Shown here in pieces: positions 15,347 through 24,205 of a stretch of 38,660 nt of DNA. The stretch spans positions 1 through 38,660 of the forward strand of contig CACYKP010000014.1 in NCBI GenBank assembly GCA_902775025.1, read 5' to 3'. The stretch is from an uncultured bacterium. Its GTDB lineage: Bacteria; Cyanobacteriota; Vampirovibrionia; Gastranaerophilales; Gastranaerophilaceae. The translations under genes and the position numbers were made by a program. The notes under the pieces are model-generated. The model was not told the DNA's origin. It saw nothing but the letters and a program-made list of their open reading frames with translations, and ran no database searches. How positions within the stretch are numbered: the stretch's first letter is position 1; each line of letters opens with the position of its first letter.

Positions 15347-15365
15347 GGATGCAATTTATTGCACC
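15347..15365. repeat. TGCAA...TTGCA inverted repeat
   Basis: GGaTGCAATTTATTGCACC, a slightly imperfect copy of the repeat at 13278 and 17690. It lies 10 nt before the -10 box of the next gene. Confidence 0.45.
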
Positions 15366-15374
15366 TTTTTCATG

Positions 15375-15380
15375 TATAAT
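15375..15380 (+). promoter_or_regulatory. -10 box directly before the Cys-His protein gene
   Basis: TATAAT preceded by TG. It ends 6 nt before ATG 15387, and no ribosome site lies between, as expected for a leaderless transcript. No good -35 is visible. Confidence 0.5.
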
Positions 15381-15386
15381 TAATTT

Positions 15387-16124
15387 ATGAAAATTGAAAA
15401 CCATTGTGTATCGTTTCAATCAAAAATAAGACTTATTGAACCTCAGGAATTTAAAAACAAAACAAAAAATCTTAACCCAAAAAATCATGAGGTTGGCTGG
15501 CCGTGGACTGCGGATACAATGAAAAAAGGTAAAAACCTTTATACAACAGGTATTATGGATTGTATAGCAGGAGGAATTGCTGACGGAAAAGATTTTATTA
15601 TGTTCCATCTTGGTATTTATAATCAGAAAAAAGCAAAACATAATCACCAAAAAGGTTTTAATATTTCAAATGTTGAACGCAGAATTTTGGAAAAAATTAA
15701 TCTCGAAAACGAAAACCTGCACGGGTTTATACTTGGTGGAATCCAGATGAGACCGGAATCAAAATACAACGTAAATAAGCTTGAAAAAATAAAGAACATT
15801 TTTGAAAAATATAATATTCCTTATACAATATTTGGTGCAAGAAAAGATGTTCATTATTTTGGTAAATTTGGAATGTTTTATAAAAACAATGAAGACACTC
15901 TGTATGTAACTAATAATCTAATAGATCAAGATCACATAAATAAAAAATACAAACATAAAGAAATAGAACTTTTGGAAAAATCGGTTAAATATACAACTTA
16001 TACAAAAAAACAAAATGAAAAAATAATATGGTATGAACCAAAGTTTGAGGAAGGAAGTACAAAAGATTTTTTTGAAAGTCAATTCAGACAAGTGTTGATA
16101 AGCAATTTTGATGAATTAATTTAA
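15387..16124 (+). CDS. Putative CheD/CNF1-like Cys-His protein
   Basis: 245 aa, no confident family. The N-terminus MKIENHCVSFQSK resembles the tagged small proteins. The segment TTGIMDCIAGGIADGKDFIMFHLG places Cys59 and His74 fifteen residues apart. This is the spacing I recall for the catalytic Cys-His of CNF1, and it is near that of CheD glutamine deamidases, where the His likewise sits on a beta-strand. A CheD-like second half follows: HGFILGGIQM (compare KLFGGA), an amphipathic helix NKLEKIKNIFEKYNIPYTIFGAR, then GKFGMFYKN. The residues before Cys (IMD) differ from the usual G-S/S-G. The gene follows a CheR-like methyltransferase. Deamidase activity is a hypothesis. Confidence 0.55.
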   Translation: MKIENHCVSFQSKIRLIEPQEFKNKTKNLNPKNHEVGWPWTADTMKKGKNLYTTGIMDCIAGGIADGKDFIMFHLGIYNQKKAKHNHQKGFNISNVERRILEKINLENENLHGFILGGIQMRPESKYNVNKLEKIKNIFEKYNIPYTIFGARKDVHYFGKFGMFYKNNEDTLYVTNNLIDQDHINKKYKHKEIELLEKSVKYTTYTKKQNEKIIWYEPKFEEGSTKDFFESQFRQVLISNFDELI

Positions 16125-16162
16125 TAGAAATACAAATATTTTGGTCATTTCAAGTAAAAGAC

Positions 16163-16191
16163 TTGATTTTTTATATTTAGCATTTGATAAT
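16163..16191 (+). promoter_or_regulatory. Promoter of the initiator tRNA
   Basis: TTGATT (16163-16168), 17 bp, GATAAT (16186-16191), 17 bp before the tRNA 5' end. Confidence 0.6.
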
Positions 16192-16208
16192 GTATATGTA
16201 TTAAATAT

Positions 16209-16285
<77 letters not shown>

Positions 16286-16296
16286 TTTAAAAAAGT

Positions 16297-16334
16297 AATA
16301 GAGATAAGGCTTGTAGGTCTTATCTCTATTTTTA
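16297..16334 (+). terminator. Rho-independent terminator of the tRNA gene
   Basis: Perfect 12-bp stem AATAGAGATAAG/CTTATCTCTATT (16297-16308 / 16319-16330), 10-nt loop, followed by TTTATTTG. Confidence 0.88.
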
Positions 16335-16488
16335 TTTGTTGCAACAACAGTTTTATTTATATTTGAAGTAAAAAATATATTTTTTATCAATAAGAATCAA
16401 AGATTTTTATGAAAAATATTTCTTCAAATACTATACAAAGTATGATACAATAATATCTGTAATTACACTTAGGAAGATTGGGATTATT

Positions 16489-17682
16489 ATGAAAATAGAT
16501 TGGAAATCAAAACAAACTAAAATTACCGCAGGTATTTTAGCAGTTATTCTTGTGCCGATTTTGTGGAATCAAGGCAAAACAGCTATTACAGGTGCTATAA
16601 CATCATATATGATGTCGCAACCGAAATTGGTTGAAGTCGCAACTCCTATAGCAAAGGATATTAATCCTGTATATCAAACAACGGGAAGAATAGAAGCTCA
16701 AAAGTCTGTAGATATTATTGCTCGTGTTAGCGGCTGGCTTCAAGAAAGATATTTTCAAGAAGGAGATAAAGTTAAAAAAGGGCAAAAACTATTCCTCATA
16801 GAGCCTGACGAGTATGCACTGGCTGCGCAAACAGCAAGAGCAAGGGTTAGTGAAAATTCTGCCGTTTATAAAAATTCAGAAATAGATTTGCGCAGAGCAG
16901 AACAACTTCTAAAAGAGGATTTAGTAAGCCGGGAATATTACGATAATGCCTTAACTCAAAGAAATAAAAACAAAGCATCTTTAGATGGTGCTGTTTCTGA
17001 TATGCATAAAGCTAATTTGAATTTGAGTTATACGAATATAACTTCACCAATGGATGGAAGAATAGGTAAGGCAATTGTTTCTGTTGGAAATTATGTTACA
17101 CCTTCAACAGGTGTTATAGCTCAAATTTACACAACAAATCCTATGAGAGTCATTTTCCCATTAAAGAGCGGTGATTTTATCGAAATAAAAAAATATTTTA
17201 AAGATAATAAATATAAAAACCCTGAATACGATAATAATGTTACAGTCTTATTAGGACTTTCAGACGGTTCAACCTATGAAAAAGAAGGTAAAATTGAATT
17301 TGTAGATAATAAAGTCGATGAAAACACCGGTACTGTCACTATGAGAGCGATTTTCGAAAATCCTGACGAGCTTTTAGTTCCCGGTGATTACGTTAATATA
17401 AAAATAAGAGTTAACAGTCCTCAAAAAGTTATGCTTATACCTCAATCAGCTACAAAAACCGATGTCGGAACGGGGTATTATGTTTGGGTTGTAAAAGACG
17501 GTAAAGCAGAAAAAAGAGATATTGTTGTAAATGAAAATTACGAGAACAACTGGATAGTAGAAAAAGGACTTGATTATAATGATGTTGTTGTTATGAAGGG
17601 TATTCAAGACATATATAAATCAGGGCAGCCGGTAAAAACAAAACCGTATGTAGCGGATGATAATACAGAAAAGAAAAAATAG
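16489..17682 (+). CDS. RND efflux periplasmic adaptor (membrane fusion protein)
   Basis: 397 aa, AcrA/MexA type. One N-terminal membrane anchor (about 12-30) opens it. The lipoyl half-motif is TGRIEAQKSVDIIARVSGWL (about 65-85) with VKKGQKLFLIEP; a helical hairpin spans about 105-180. The second lipoyl half NLSYTNITSPMDGRIGKAIVSVG has the conserved TSPxDGrI. The beta-barrel and membrane-proximal domains run to about 380. It joins pump to TolC across the periplasm. No lipobox Cys, so it is held by the transmembrane helix. First gene of the efflux operon. The ribosome site is weak (AGGAAG 15 nt, GGGAT 5 nt upstream). Confidence 0.92.
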   Translation: MKIDWKSKQTKITAGILAVILVPILWNQGKTAITGAITSYMMSQPKLVEVATPIAKDINPVYQTTGRIEAQKSVDIIARVSGWLQERYFQEGDKVKKGQKLFLIEPDEYALAAQTARARVSENSAVYKNSEIDLRRAEQLLKEDLVSREYYDNALTQRNKNKASLDGAVSDMHKANLNLSYTNITSPMDGRIGKAIVSVGNYVTPSTGVIAQIYTTNPMRVIFPLKSGDFIEIKKYFKDNKYKNPEYDNNVTVLLGLSDGSTYEKEGKIEFVDNKVDENTGTVTMRAIFENPDELLVPGDYVNIKIRVNSPQKVMLIPQSATKTDVGTGYYVWVVKDGKAEKRDIVVNENYENNWIVEKGLDYNDVVVMKGIQDIYKSGQPVKTKPYVADDNTEKKK

Positions 17683-17689
17683 CGGTTTT

Positions 17690-17708
17690 GGTGCAAAAAA
17701 ATTGCACC
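17690..17708. repeat. GGTGCAA...TTGCACC inverted repeat
   Basis: Perfect 7-bp stem with an AAAAA loop, 8 bp after the adaptor stop. Without a T-run it is a poor terminator. Confidence 0.6.
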
Positions 17709-17779
17709 TTACATAGCTTAGGTGCGTCACACCGCACTCTATTTGTTAATTGCTATAAAAACCGTTATCAGGACAGATT

Positions 17780-17800
17780 GTAGGTTGGGTGAAACCCAAC
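17780..17800. repeat. Dispersed palindromic repeat copy (clearest example)
   Basis: GTAG followed by GTTGGGT-GAA-ACCCAAC (7-bp stem). It lies 20 bp before the RND pump start and is in opposite orientation to the copies ending in CTAC. Confidence 0.7.
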
Positions 17801-17819
17801 AGAAACAAAGGAAAAGAGA

Positions 17820-20800
17820 ATGGCGATAAATAAAGAAGATTTATATTTTTTCATTAAAAAACCGAGGTTTGCGGTTGTAATATCTGTAATTATAGTAATT
17901 TTAGGTTTGCTTTCTTTATTTGGACTTCAGCAGGAAAAATATCCTAATATCACTCCTCCTCAGGTTACTATATCAGCGTATTACCCCGGTGCAAGTGCTT
18001 CGGTTATTGAATCTTCTATTGCTTCGCTACTTGAATCACAGCTTAACGGTGTTAAGGATATGATTTATATGTCCTCAACAAGTTATGACGGTGCTTATAA
18101 TTTGAACATATATTTTAAAACCGGTACGGATAATGATGTTAACCTGATGAATGTTCAAAATAAACTTCAGCAGGTTCAGGCGCTATTACCGCAAGAGGTT
18201 ATGCAGCAGGGGTTAACGGCAGAGAATAAAGTCGGTGGTGCAGGTGCAATTATTTTAAACCTTGCCTCCGAAAATGAATCGTGGAATCAGCTGGATTTAA
18301 CTAACTACGCAAATATTTACGTTAAAGACGCAATAAAGAGAATCAACGGAGTCGGTTCTGTTAACGTATTCGGTGCAGATGACTATTCTATGAGAATATG
18401 GCTTGATCCTGCTAAACTTGCGAGTTATAAGGTTTCAATTGCAGAAATTCAAAATGCAATAAGATCTCAAAATATTCAACTTTCTGCAGGGGCATTAGGT
18501 GATAAACCAACAAATGCAAATCCGAGCTTAAAACTTTCACTTCTTACTAAAGGAAGATTACAAACTCCTGAAGAATTTGGGAATATTATAATTCGGTCTA
18601 ATCAAGACGGTTCAAAATTAAGACTAAAAGAAATATCAAGGGTTGAGTTGGGTGCAAAATCTTATTCAATGTTTGGTATCGTTGACGGGAAACCGGCTGC
18701 ATTAATTCAGGTAATGCCGCTTCCGGGAGCTAACACGGTTGAGATTTGTAATAATATTTATAAGACAATGGATGAATTATCCAAAACACTTCCAGATTCT
18801 TTAAAGCTTGATATTATGATGGATAGTTCCGTTTTCATTAATGAATCAATGGATGAAGTCGAGTTTACTATCCTTTTAACTTCACTGATTGTTATATTAA
18901 TAATATTTGTATTCTTGGGTGATTTTAAGGCAACATTAATTCCTTGTGTAACAATTCCGGTTTCTTTAGTCGGAACTTTTATTGCACTTAAGGCATTAGG
19001 AATGTCTTTGAACCTATTGACTTTGTTTGCATTAGTTCTTGCTGTTGCGGTTGTAGTTGATGATGCTATTGTTGTTATAGAAAACGTAAAACGGCATATT
19101 GAAGACGGGAAGTCTGCATTAGAGGCAACACAAATAACCATGGGAGAGGTAGGCGGTTCGCTTGTTGCAATGGCGGCTGTTCTTATGGCGGTATTTGTTC
19201 CTATGTGTTTTATGAGCGGTCTATCAGGAACTATGTATAAACAATTTGCTGTATGTATTGCGGTATCAATTGCATTTTCTGCTATATGTGCCTTATCGCT
19301 TTCTCCTGCAATGTGTTCTATTATATTAAAAGTTAAGAAAAATACTAAACCTCTTCCTAAATATTTGGAAATAATTAATGGGTATATAAGTGTAGGATTG
19401 ACTGTATTTAATGAAAAGTTTGATAAATTAACCAATTATTATATTGAACTAGTTAAGAAATTCGTTTACGATAAAAAATTAACAATAATTACATATATAG
19501 CAATTGTTCTTTTGATGTTAGGCTTATTTAAAGTTATTCCTACAGGATTTATTCCTGATGAAGATCAAGGTATGCTAATATCTGTTGTAACCTTACCTGA
19601 CGGTGCATCATTAAACAGAACGGAAGCTGTATGTAATAAATTTATTAAAGCAATAGATAGTATTGAAGGAATTGATAAAGATAGAGTTATTGCATTTGGT
19701 GGCTTTGGACCTTCAAATCAGGCAACCATTGTTATTCAGTTAAAAGAATGGGGCGAAAGAAAAGTTGGTCTGCTGGATTGGATATTTAGAGTTATTCAAG
19801 GAAGACAAACAGATCTTTCTCACAACGGAATTCTAACTGAAATATATAAACGCACTGCAGATATTAACGAGGCATCTATATTTACACTTTCTCCTCCGGC
19901 AATAGACGGTTTGGGTATGGCAGGCGGTTTTGAATATCAGCTTATGTCAACAGGTAATGCAAGTGTTCAAGATTTAGCGGCATTTGCAAATGAATTTATT
20001 GCAAAGGCTAATCAAGATGCAAGCTTGCAAAATGTGTATACACAGTTCCAAGCTAATGTTCCTCAGTATCAGCTTGATATAGATTATGAAAAGGCTCTTG
20101 CTCAGGGAGTTGACTTGAATGAACTTCATAACACCCTTGCTTCGACATTGTCTTACTCATACATTAATGACTTTAATAAATTGGGCAGGGTATTTAAAGT
20201 ATTTATGCAAGCTGAGGGTGATTACAGAAACAAAATTGAAGATTTGCAGAAAATCTATGTTATGAATACTAAAGGTAATCCTGTTCCTATTATGACAATG
20301 ATTACACCGCATCAAACCGTAGGTGCAGTTTCCATTACAAGGTTTAACCAGTTCCGTTCTGCTCAAATTCAAGGTTCTCCTGCAAACGGGAAATCATCAG
20401 GTGATGCTATGAAAGCGATGGCTGAGTTATCTAAAAAGAATTTACCGCATGATTACACGTTTGCTTGGTCAGGAACTTCTTTACAGGAACAGGAATCATC
20501 AGGACAAACCGGTCTGGTTGTAGGGTTTGCACTTCTGTTTGTTTACCTGTTCTTAGTTGCACTTTATGAAAGCTGGATGATACCTGTTGCGGTACTTTTA
20601 ATATCGCCGGTTGCACTTGTGGGAGCTTTAATCTTCCAATTAATGATGGGGCAAGCACTTGATTTATATTCACAAGTAGGTTTAATTACTTTAATCGGTT
20701 TAGCGGCAAAACAATCTATTTTGATTGTGGAATTCGCAAAAGAAGAACATGAAGCGCATGGTTTAAATATCTATGATGCAGCAATTAAGGCATCTCTTTT

Positions 20801-21035
20801 AAGATTTAGGGCAATTATGATGACAGAGGCGGCATTTATTTTAGGTATTTTACCGTTGTTGTTCGCATCAGGTGCAGGTGCTAACAGCCGTATTTCTGTA
20901 GGCTCAACAGTAATTGGTGGTATGCTTGTAGCGGCTACTTTGGGTACCGTATTAACACCTGCGTTTTATGTTATAATTCAAGATATAGTAGACAATAAAT
21001 TTAACAGTAAGAAAGATGAAGAAGATGAGATTTAG
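17820..21035 (+). CDS. RND multidrug efflux pump, inner-membrane subunit (HAE1/AcrB type)
   Basis: 1071 aa; AcrB is 1049. Twelve predicted spans in the RND pattern: one at 12-33, a large periplasmic loop to about 345, six spans 350-560, a second loop, and five more after 880. The proton relay is intact: Asp414-Asp415 in [13 protein letters not shown] and Lys964 in [16 protein letters not shown], equivalent to AcrB D407/D408/K940. [11 protein letters not shown] and [10 protein letters not shown] match HAE1 porter signatures. It exports lipophilic or amphiphilic compounds using proton influx, with the adaptor upstream and TolC downstream. The last 20 bp overlap the TolC gene. Substrates cannot be deduced. 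Confidence 0.96.
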   Translation: MAINKEDLYFFIKKPRFAVVISVIIVILGLLSLFGLQQEKYPNITPPQVTISAYYPGASASVIESSIASLLESQLNGVKDMIYMSSTSYDGAYNLNIYFKTGTDNDVNLMNVQNKLQQVQALLPQEVMQQGLTAENKVGGAGAIILNLASENESWNQLDLTNYANIYVKDAIKRINGVGSVNVFGADDYSMRIWLDPAKLASYKVSIAEIQNAIRSQNIQLSAGALGDKPTNANPSLKLSLLTKGRLQTPEEFGNIIIRSNQDGSKLRLKEISRVELGAKSYSMFGIVDGKPAALIQVMPLPGANTVEICNNIYKTMDELSKTLPDSLKLDIMMDSSVFINESMDEVEFTILLTSLIVILIIFVFLGDFKATLIPCVTIPVSLVGTFIALKALGMSLNLLTLFALVLAVAVVVDDAIVVIENVKRHIEDGKSALEATQITMGEVGGSLVAMAAVLMAVFVPMCFMSGLSGTMYKQFAVCIAVSIAFSAICALSLSPAMCSIILKVKKNTKPLPKYLEIINGYISVGLTVFNEKFDKLTNYYIELVKKFVYDKKLTIITYIAIVLLMLGLFKVIPTGFIPDEDQGMLISVVTLPDGASLNRTEAVCNKFIKAIDSIEGIDKDRVIAFGGFGPSNQATIVIQLKEWGERKVGLLDWIFRVIQGRQTDLSHNGILTEIYKRTADINEASIFTLSPPAIDGLGMAGGFEYQLMSTGNASVQDLAAFANEFIAKANQDASLQNVYTQFQANVPQYQLDIDYEKALAQGVDLNELHNTLASTLSYSYINDFNKLGRVFKVFMQAEGDYRNKIEDLQKIYVMNTKGNPVPIMTMITPHQTVGAVSITRFNQFRSAQIQGSPANGKSSGDAMKAMAELSKKNLPHDYTFAWSGTSLQEQESSGQTGLVVGFALLFVYLFLVALYESWMIPVAVLLISPVALVGALIFQLMMGQALDLYSQVGLITLIGLAAKQSILIVEFAKEEHEAHGLNIYDAAIKASLLRFRAIMMTEAAFILGILPLLFASGAGANSRISVGSTVIGGMLVAATLGTVLTPAFYVIIQDIVDNKFNSKKDEEDEI

Positions 21036-22473
21036 TAAAAAAGTCATAAGTTTAATAATATTATCATGCTTTATATTTACGTCAGTAAGCCCTGCTGAAG
21101 CATTTTGGGGTAAGTCAAAAAACAAAAAGAATACTCAATCAGTACAGTCAGTAAAGCAAAGCAAAAAAAATAAAGTTGCTGCAGAACAACCACCATACAC
21201 AAACAAAGTTCATTCGGTTTTTACGCTGAATGATTGTATAGAAAATGCTATAAAGTATAATCCTGCGATTCAAGCGTCAATTTATAATGAAGATGTTTAT
21301 AAATCTCGTATAGGTCAAGAGTGGGCAAACTTTTTCCCTGAAATTTCTGCCGGTGTAAATATTGCAAGAAGCGGCAACAAATATATAGGCGGCGGGCCTT
21401 ATGGCAGTTCCATGAACCAATATATTACCATGGGATATTTCCCAACGGTTTCTGCTGATATGATGTTGTTTGATTTCGGAAAAACCAAAGCAAGTGCGGA
21501 TTATGCAAAAAGAATGTATGAAGCAACAAAAGAAGAAACAAAAGAAAATATTAATACAATAATTTACGGAATAAAATCAACTTACTTTAATATACTTTTT
21601 GCGCAAGCTCAGGTTCATGTTTATGAAGATACTGTTAAAGACTACGAACTTCAATTAAATCAAGCTTGGGGATTCTATAAATACGGAACGAAGCCTAAAG
21701 TAGACGTTGTAACAGCAGAATACAACTTAGGAAAGGCAAAATTAAATTTAATTAAGGCAAAAAATGTTCTTGAGGTAGCAAGGGCTCAACTTTCACAAAT
21801 AATGGGTATGCCGGAATATACCAATTATGAGCTCTCTGACCAATTAACATTAAATTTATTTGACATTACAGAAAAAGATGCAATAGATACAGCGTTAGAA
21901 GTTCGACCGGAACTTATATCCGCCAAAAAAAATGTAGAAGCGGCAAAATATGGTATGCGTGCGATAAGACGTGGAATTGCTCCTAATTTAAATGTTTATG
22001 GAAGTTACGGAAACGGAATTGGGAACGAATATAATCTTCAATCAGGTCAAATAGGTTTGGAACTTGAATACTCAAGGCTAAATCTTTTAAAGTTAAAAAA
22101 GCAGTATGACGAAGCGAAAGCACTTTATAAACAAGTAAAAGCTCAGTATGATGATGTTAAGCACTCTGTTTTTTATAATGTAAAAAAGAATTATATGGAG
22201 CTTGAAACAGCACGGGAGGCTATTGTAATTGCAAAACTTGCTCTTGATCAAGCTAAAGAACAATACAGACAAGTAACAGGAAGATATAAAGCCGGTGTTG
22301 GTGATGCAATTGAGCTTAAAGATGGTGAAAATACATACCTTAATGCCCGTTTAGACTTTTATAATGCGATGCTTAATTATAATAATACTGCAGCAAGTTT
22401 AGAACGAGAAATAGGCATTCCTATAAAAATAAAAGAAGAAAAAGTTCTTAATATAACGGCAGATGATTTATAA
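21016..22473 (+). CDS. TolC-family outer-membrane efflux channel
   Basis: 485 aa. Signal peptide 1-29, likely cut after AEA (SPAEA|FWG), then a Lys/Ser/Gln-rich linker (31-60) longer than in most TolC proteins. Two OEP repeats follow: [19 protein letters not shown] starts the first (about 68), and [29 protein letters not shown] starts the second. Long coiled-coil helices and short beta segments ([18 protein letters not shown]) match the trimeric channel-tunnel. It starts inside the pump gene; an in-frame ATG at 21025 is an alternative start. Translation is probably coupled. Confidence 0.92.
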   Translation: MKKMRFSKKVISLIILSCFIFTSVSPAEAFWGKSKNKKNTQSVQSVKQSKKNKVAAEQPPYTNKVHSVFTLNDCIENAIKYNPAIQASIYNEDVYKSRIGQEWANFFPEISAGVNIARSGNKYIGGGPYGSSMNQYITMGYFPTVSADMMLFDFGKTKASADYAKRMYEATKEETKENINTIIYGIKSTYFNILFAQAQVHVYEDTVKDYELQLNQAWGFYKYGTKPKVDVVTAEYNLGKAKLNLIKAKNVLEVARAQLSQIMGMPEYTNYELSDQLTLNLFDITEKDAIDTALEVRPELISAKKNVEAAKYGMRAIRRGIAPNLNVYGSYGNGIGNEYNLQSGQIGLELEYSRLNLLKLKKQYDEAKALYKQVKAQYDDVKHSVFYNVKKNYMELETAREAIVIAKLALDQAKEQYRQVTGRYKAGVGDAIELKDGENTYLNARLDFYNAMLNYNNTAASLEREIGIPIKIKEEKVLNITADDL

Positions 22474-22500
22474 AAAGATATACCAAAAATTTACAAATAA

Positions 22501-22530
22501 AAAACGGTCGAACAAATCGACCGTTTTTTA
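22501..22530. terminator. Bidirectional terminator between tolC-type gene and rpsP
   Basis: AAAACGGTCG-AACAAAT-CGACCGTTTT with T-runs on both strands (TTTTTTATTTG on plus, TTTTTTATTTG on minus). It serves both convergent transcripts. Confidence 0.9.
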
Positions 22531-22550
22531 TTTGAGTTATAAACCTATAA

Positions 22551-22979
22551 CTAGGCTTCCGGAGCAGTTTCTTCTTTTGCTTCCTCAGCAGTTTCTTCAG
22601 CAGCAGCTTTTTCTTCTGCAGCTTTAGCTTCAGCCTCAGCTTTTGCGGCTTCTTCTGCTGCTTTTTTAGCTTCTTCTTCGGCAGCCTTCTTTGCAAGTGC
22701 TTTCTTAGACAATTTTACTACTTCCGGTTTTTTGTAGTTTAATGTACCGTCGTCATTGCAGTTAGCAATTAAATACTTAACTGTTTCTGTAGGTTGAGCA
22801 CCTTTAGAAATCCAAGCTTCAGCAGATGCTTTATTCAACTTCATTTCTTTTGTCTTAGGATTGTAGTGTCCTAATTCCTCAATCGGACGACCTTCTCTTT
22901 TTGTAGTTGAGTTGATAACAATAACTCTGTATGTAGGAGCTTTCTTTGCACCTAATCTTTTTAATCTGATTTTTAACAT
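22551..22979 (-). CDS. rpsP: 30S ribosomal protein S16 with long acidic/basic C-terminal extension
   Basis: 142 aa from ATG 22979, with AAGGA 8 nt upstream; the frame is open further upstream but only this start gives the conserved MLKIRLKRLGAKKAPTYR terminus. Residues 1-85 are a standard S16 (VINSTTKREGRPIEELGHYNP, EAWISKGAQPTETVKYL). The remaining ~55 residues are almost only Ala, Glu and Lys, likely one long charged helix; typical S16 is 80-100 aa. The usual partners rimM and trmD do not follow. A palindromic repeat lies just upstream in the leader. Confidence 0.95.
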   Translation of the reverse strand: MLKIRLKRLGAKKAPTYRVIVINSTTKREGRPIEELGHYNPKTKEMKLNKASAEAWISKGAQPTETVKYLIANCNDDGTLNYKKPEVVKLSKKALAKKAAEEEAKKAAEEAAKAEAEAKAAEEKAAAEETAEEAKEETAPEA

Positions 22980-23002
22980 GTTAATTTTCCTTCTTTTTTT
23001 GT

Positions 23003-23026
23003 GTTGGGCAAGCATACCCAACCTAC
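23003..23026. repeat. Dispersed palindromic repeat copy
   Basis: GTTGGG(caagcata)CCCAAC plus CTAC; 6-bp stem. It falls in the rpsP leader, about 25 nt before the start codon. Confidence 0.6.
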
Positions 23027-23158
23027 ATTTCGGGTTCAGTGTTTCTGAGGTTCAGCCGTTACCTCAAACTTGATGCGGGTTGAAAGAGGATACCCACTCA
23101 TCTATAAATAAACACAAAGAACAGGATAAATCAAGTGGAATAAACTAAATATTAATTT

Positions 23159-23803
23159 TTATATATTAAAACTCTTTCTTGAACCTTCTTCATGGTACAA
23201 ACCACCACCACATACAGTTTCAATTATTTTTAATACAAATTCTCTTGAAGCATCAGTACTATTCAAGAAAAATTCTCTGTTTGCAAGGTGTCTTATTTTA
23301 AAAATAGAATTCTGTGATTTATCTGCAGGAACATATAATGAAGCAACTTCTTTATCTAATAAAACTTCCATAATTTCGTTTCTGCTCTTTTTCCCTTCCA
23401 ATAGTTCGTTATAATCACCGTTAATAGCCATTATACGACCTGAAAACATAGGAGAAGCACCTTCTCTGTATAATGCTTGCGGTTCAAAATTACATCTGCT
23501 TGTAAGGCTTATAACATGCCATAAGATGTGAATAATAACAACCGTTTTATCCTTGTCATGCTCAACATATATGTTCTCTGTCGTAATTCCCCTTGATGCA
23601 AATGACTGTTTTAAGGAGTCGCTTATCACCTTCAAATTATCTACCATCTCAGAAAAAATCTCGGTTGTATTCATTGTTGCATGTTGGTAATCTAAAAATT
23701 GCTTATACATATGGGTAGACACTAGTCCTATTCTCTCTTGTATAAGCGTGGATTTTCTAAAGGAAGTTTCTGTATTATTAAAGTTTTCGTAACCTTGACT
23801 CAA
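23159..23803 (-). CDS. Uncharacterised protein with TTG start
   Basis: 214 aa; I do not recognise it. TTG 23803 is preferred because AGGAGG lies 8 nt before it; the longer ATG at 23821 would put that ribosome site inside the coding region. The N-terminal half is helical (TSFRKSTLIQERIGLVSTHMYKQF, then VDNLKVISDSLKQSF). The centre has a hydrophobic strand-like run (DKTVVIIHILWHVISL) and CNFEPQALYREGAS. The C-terminus has FKIRHLANREFFL and ends IIETVCGGGLYHEEGS. No signal peptide or clear metal motif. TTTTGTAACA occurs 63 bp upstream. It is the nearest minus-strand gene downstream of the 1142-aa gene, but about 400 bp separate them, so an operon is not assured. Confidence 0.7.
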   Translation of the reverse strand: MSQGYENFNNTETSFRKSTLIQERIGLVSTHMYKQFLDYQHATMNTTEIFSEMVDNLKVISDSLKQSFASRGITTENIYVEHDKDKTVVIIHILWHVISLTSRCNFEPQALYREGASPMFSGRIMAINGDYNELLEGKKSRNEIMEVLLDKEVASLYVPADKSQNSIFKIRHLANREFFLNSTDASREFVLKIIETVCGGGLYHEEGSRKSFNI

Positions 23804-23933
23804 GATAAAGCCTCCTAACATGATAATACACTAAATTATTTTTAAAGTTAACATAAAATATTAAGTTTTGTAACAATATTATTTCCGATTGTTATTTTTA
23901 TTCTCTGCCGTGGAATTAAAAATATGTAGGGGA

Positions 23934-23963
23934 TTTTTCAGGCATGCAAATTTCCCTGAAAAA
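23934..23963. other. Hairpin in the leader of the 39-aa peptide gene
   Basis: TTTTTCAGG (23934-23942) and CCTGAAAAA (23955-23963) form a perfect 9-bp stem with a 12-nt loop containing GCATGC. It ends about 20 nt before the AAAGGAG ribosome site of the next small gene. It could be a regulatory RNA hairpin or an operator. Confidence 0.4.
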
Positions 23964-23994
23964 CAAAAGATACCCAAAGAAAAGGAGTATTAAA

Positions 23995-24114
23995 ATGGAA
24001 GTTATGAATTTAGTATTATTTGGTTGTGTTTTTTATTTAGCACTTATTGTCATACCTACTCTTTGCGAAAGAGGTAAATGTAATTCACGTCATTTGAATA
24101 ATCCTGCGCATTAA
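23995..24114 (+). CDS. 39-aa single-span membrane peptide
   Basis: ATG 23995 follows AAAGGAG by 8 nt, a strong ribosome site. The 39 residues are a short acidic start (MEVMN), a hydrophobic span of about 18 residues (LVLFGCVFYLALIVIPTL) and a polar tail with two Cys (CERGKCNSRHLNNPAH). A good terminator follows at 24167-24195. The combination of ribosome site, span and terminator argues for a real gene, though it is short. It lies alone on the plus strand between two minus-strand genes. Function unknown. Confidence 0.55.
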   Translation: MEVMNLVLFGCVFYLALIVIPTLCERGKCNSRHLNNPAH

Positions 24115-24166
24115 AAGTATAGAATAGTGTTAATAGCTTAACGCTTCTGCGTTTTAACATAAATTT

Positions 24167-24202
24167 AAGGTATGTCTTTATATTTGGCATACCTTTTGTT
24201 TT
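24167..24202 (+). terminator. Terminator after the 39-aa peptide gene
   Basis: AAGGTATG/CATACCTT (24167-24174 / 24188-24195) followed by TTGTTTT. It ends just before the stop of the convergent 1142-aa gene. Confidence 0.65.
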
Positions 24203-24205
24203 GAA

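Noticed and set aside
18758-19435. 225-codon open frame antisense to the RND pump
   Set aside because: Shadow of the pump's hydrophobic coding sequence; low-complexity Thr/Ile/Ser composition and no start signals.
22448-22696. Lys/Leu-rich frame overlapping rpsP on the same strand
   Set aside because: Out-of-frame reading of the S16 Ala/Glu/Lys tail; low complexity, no start signal.
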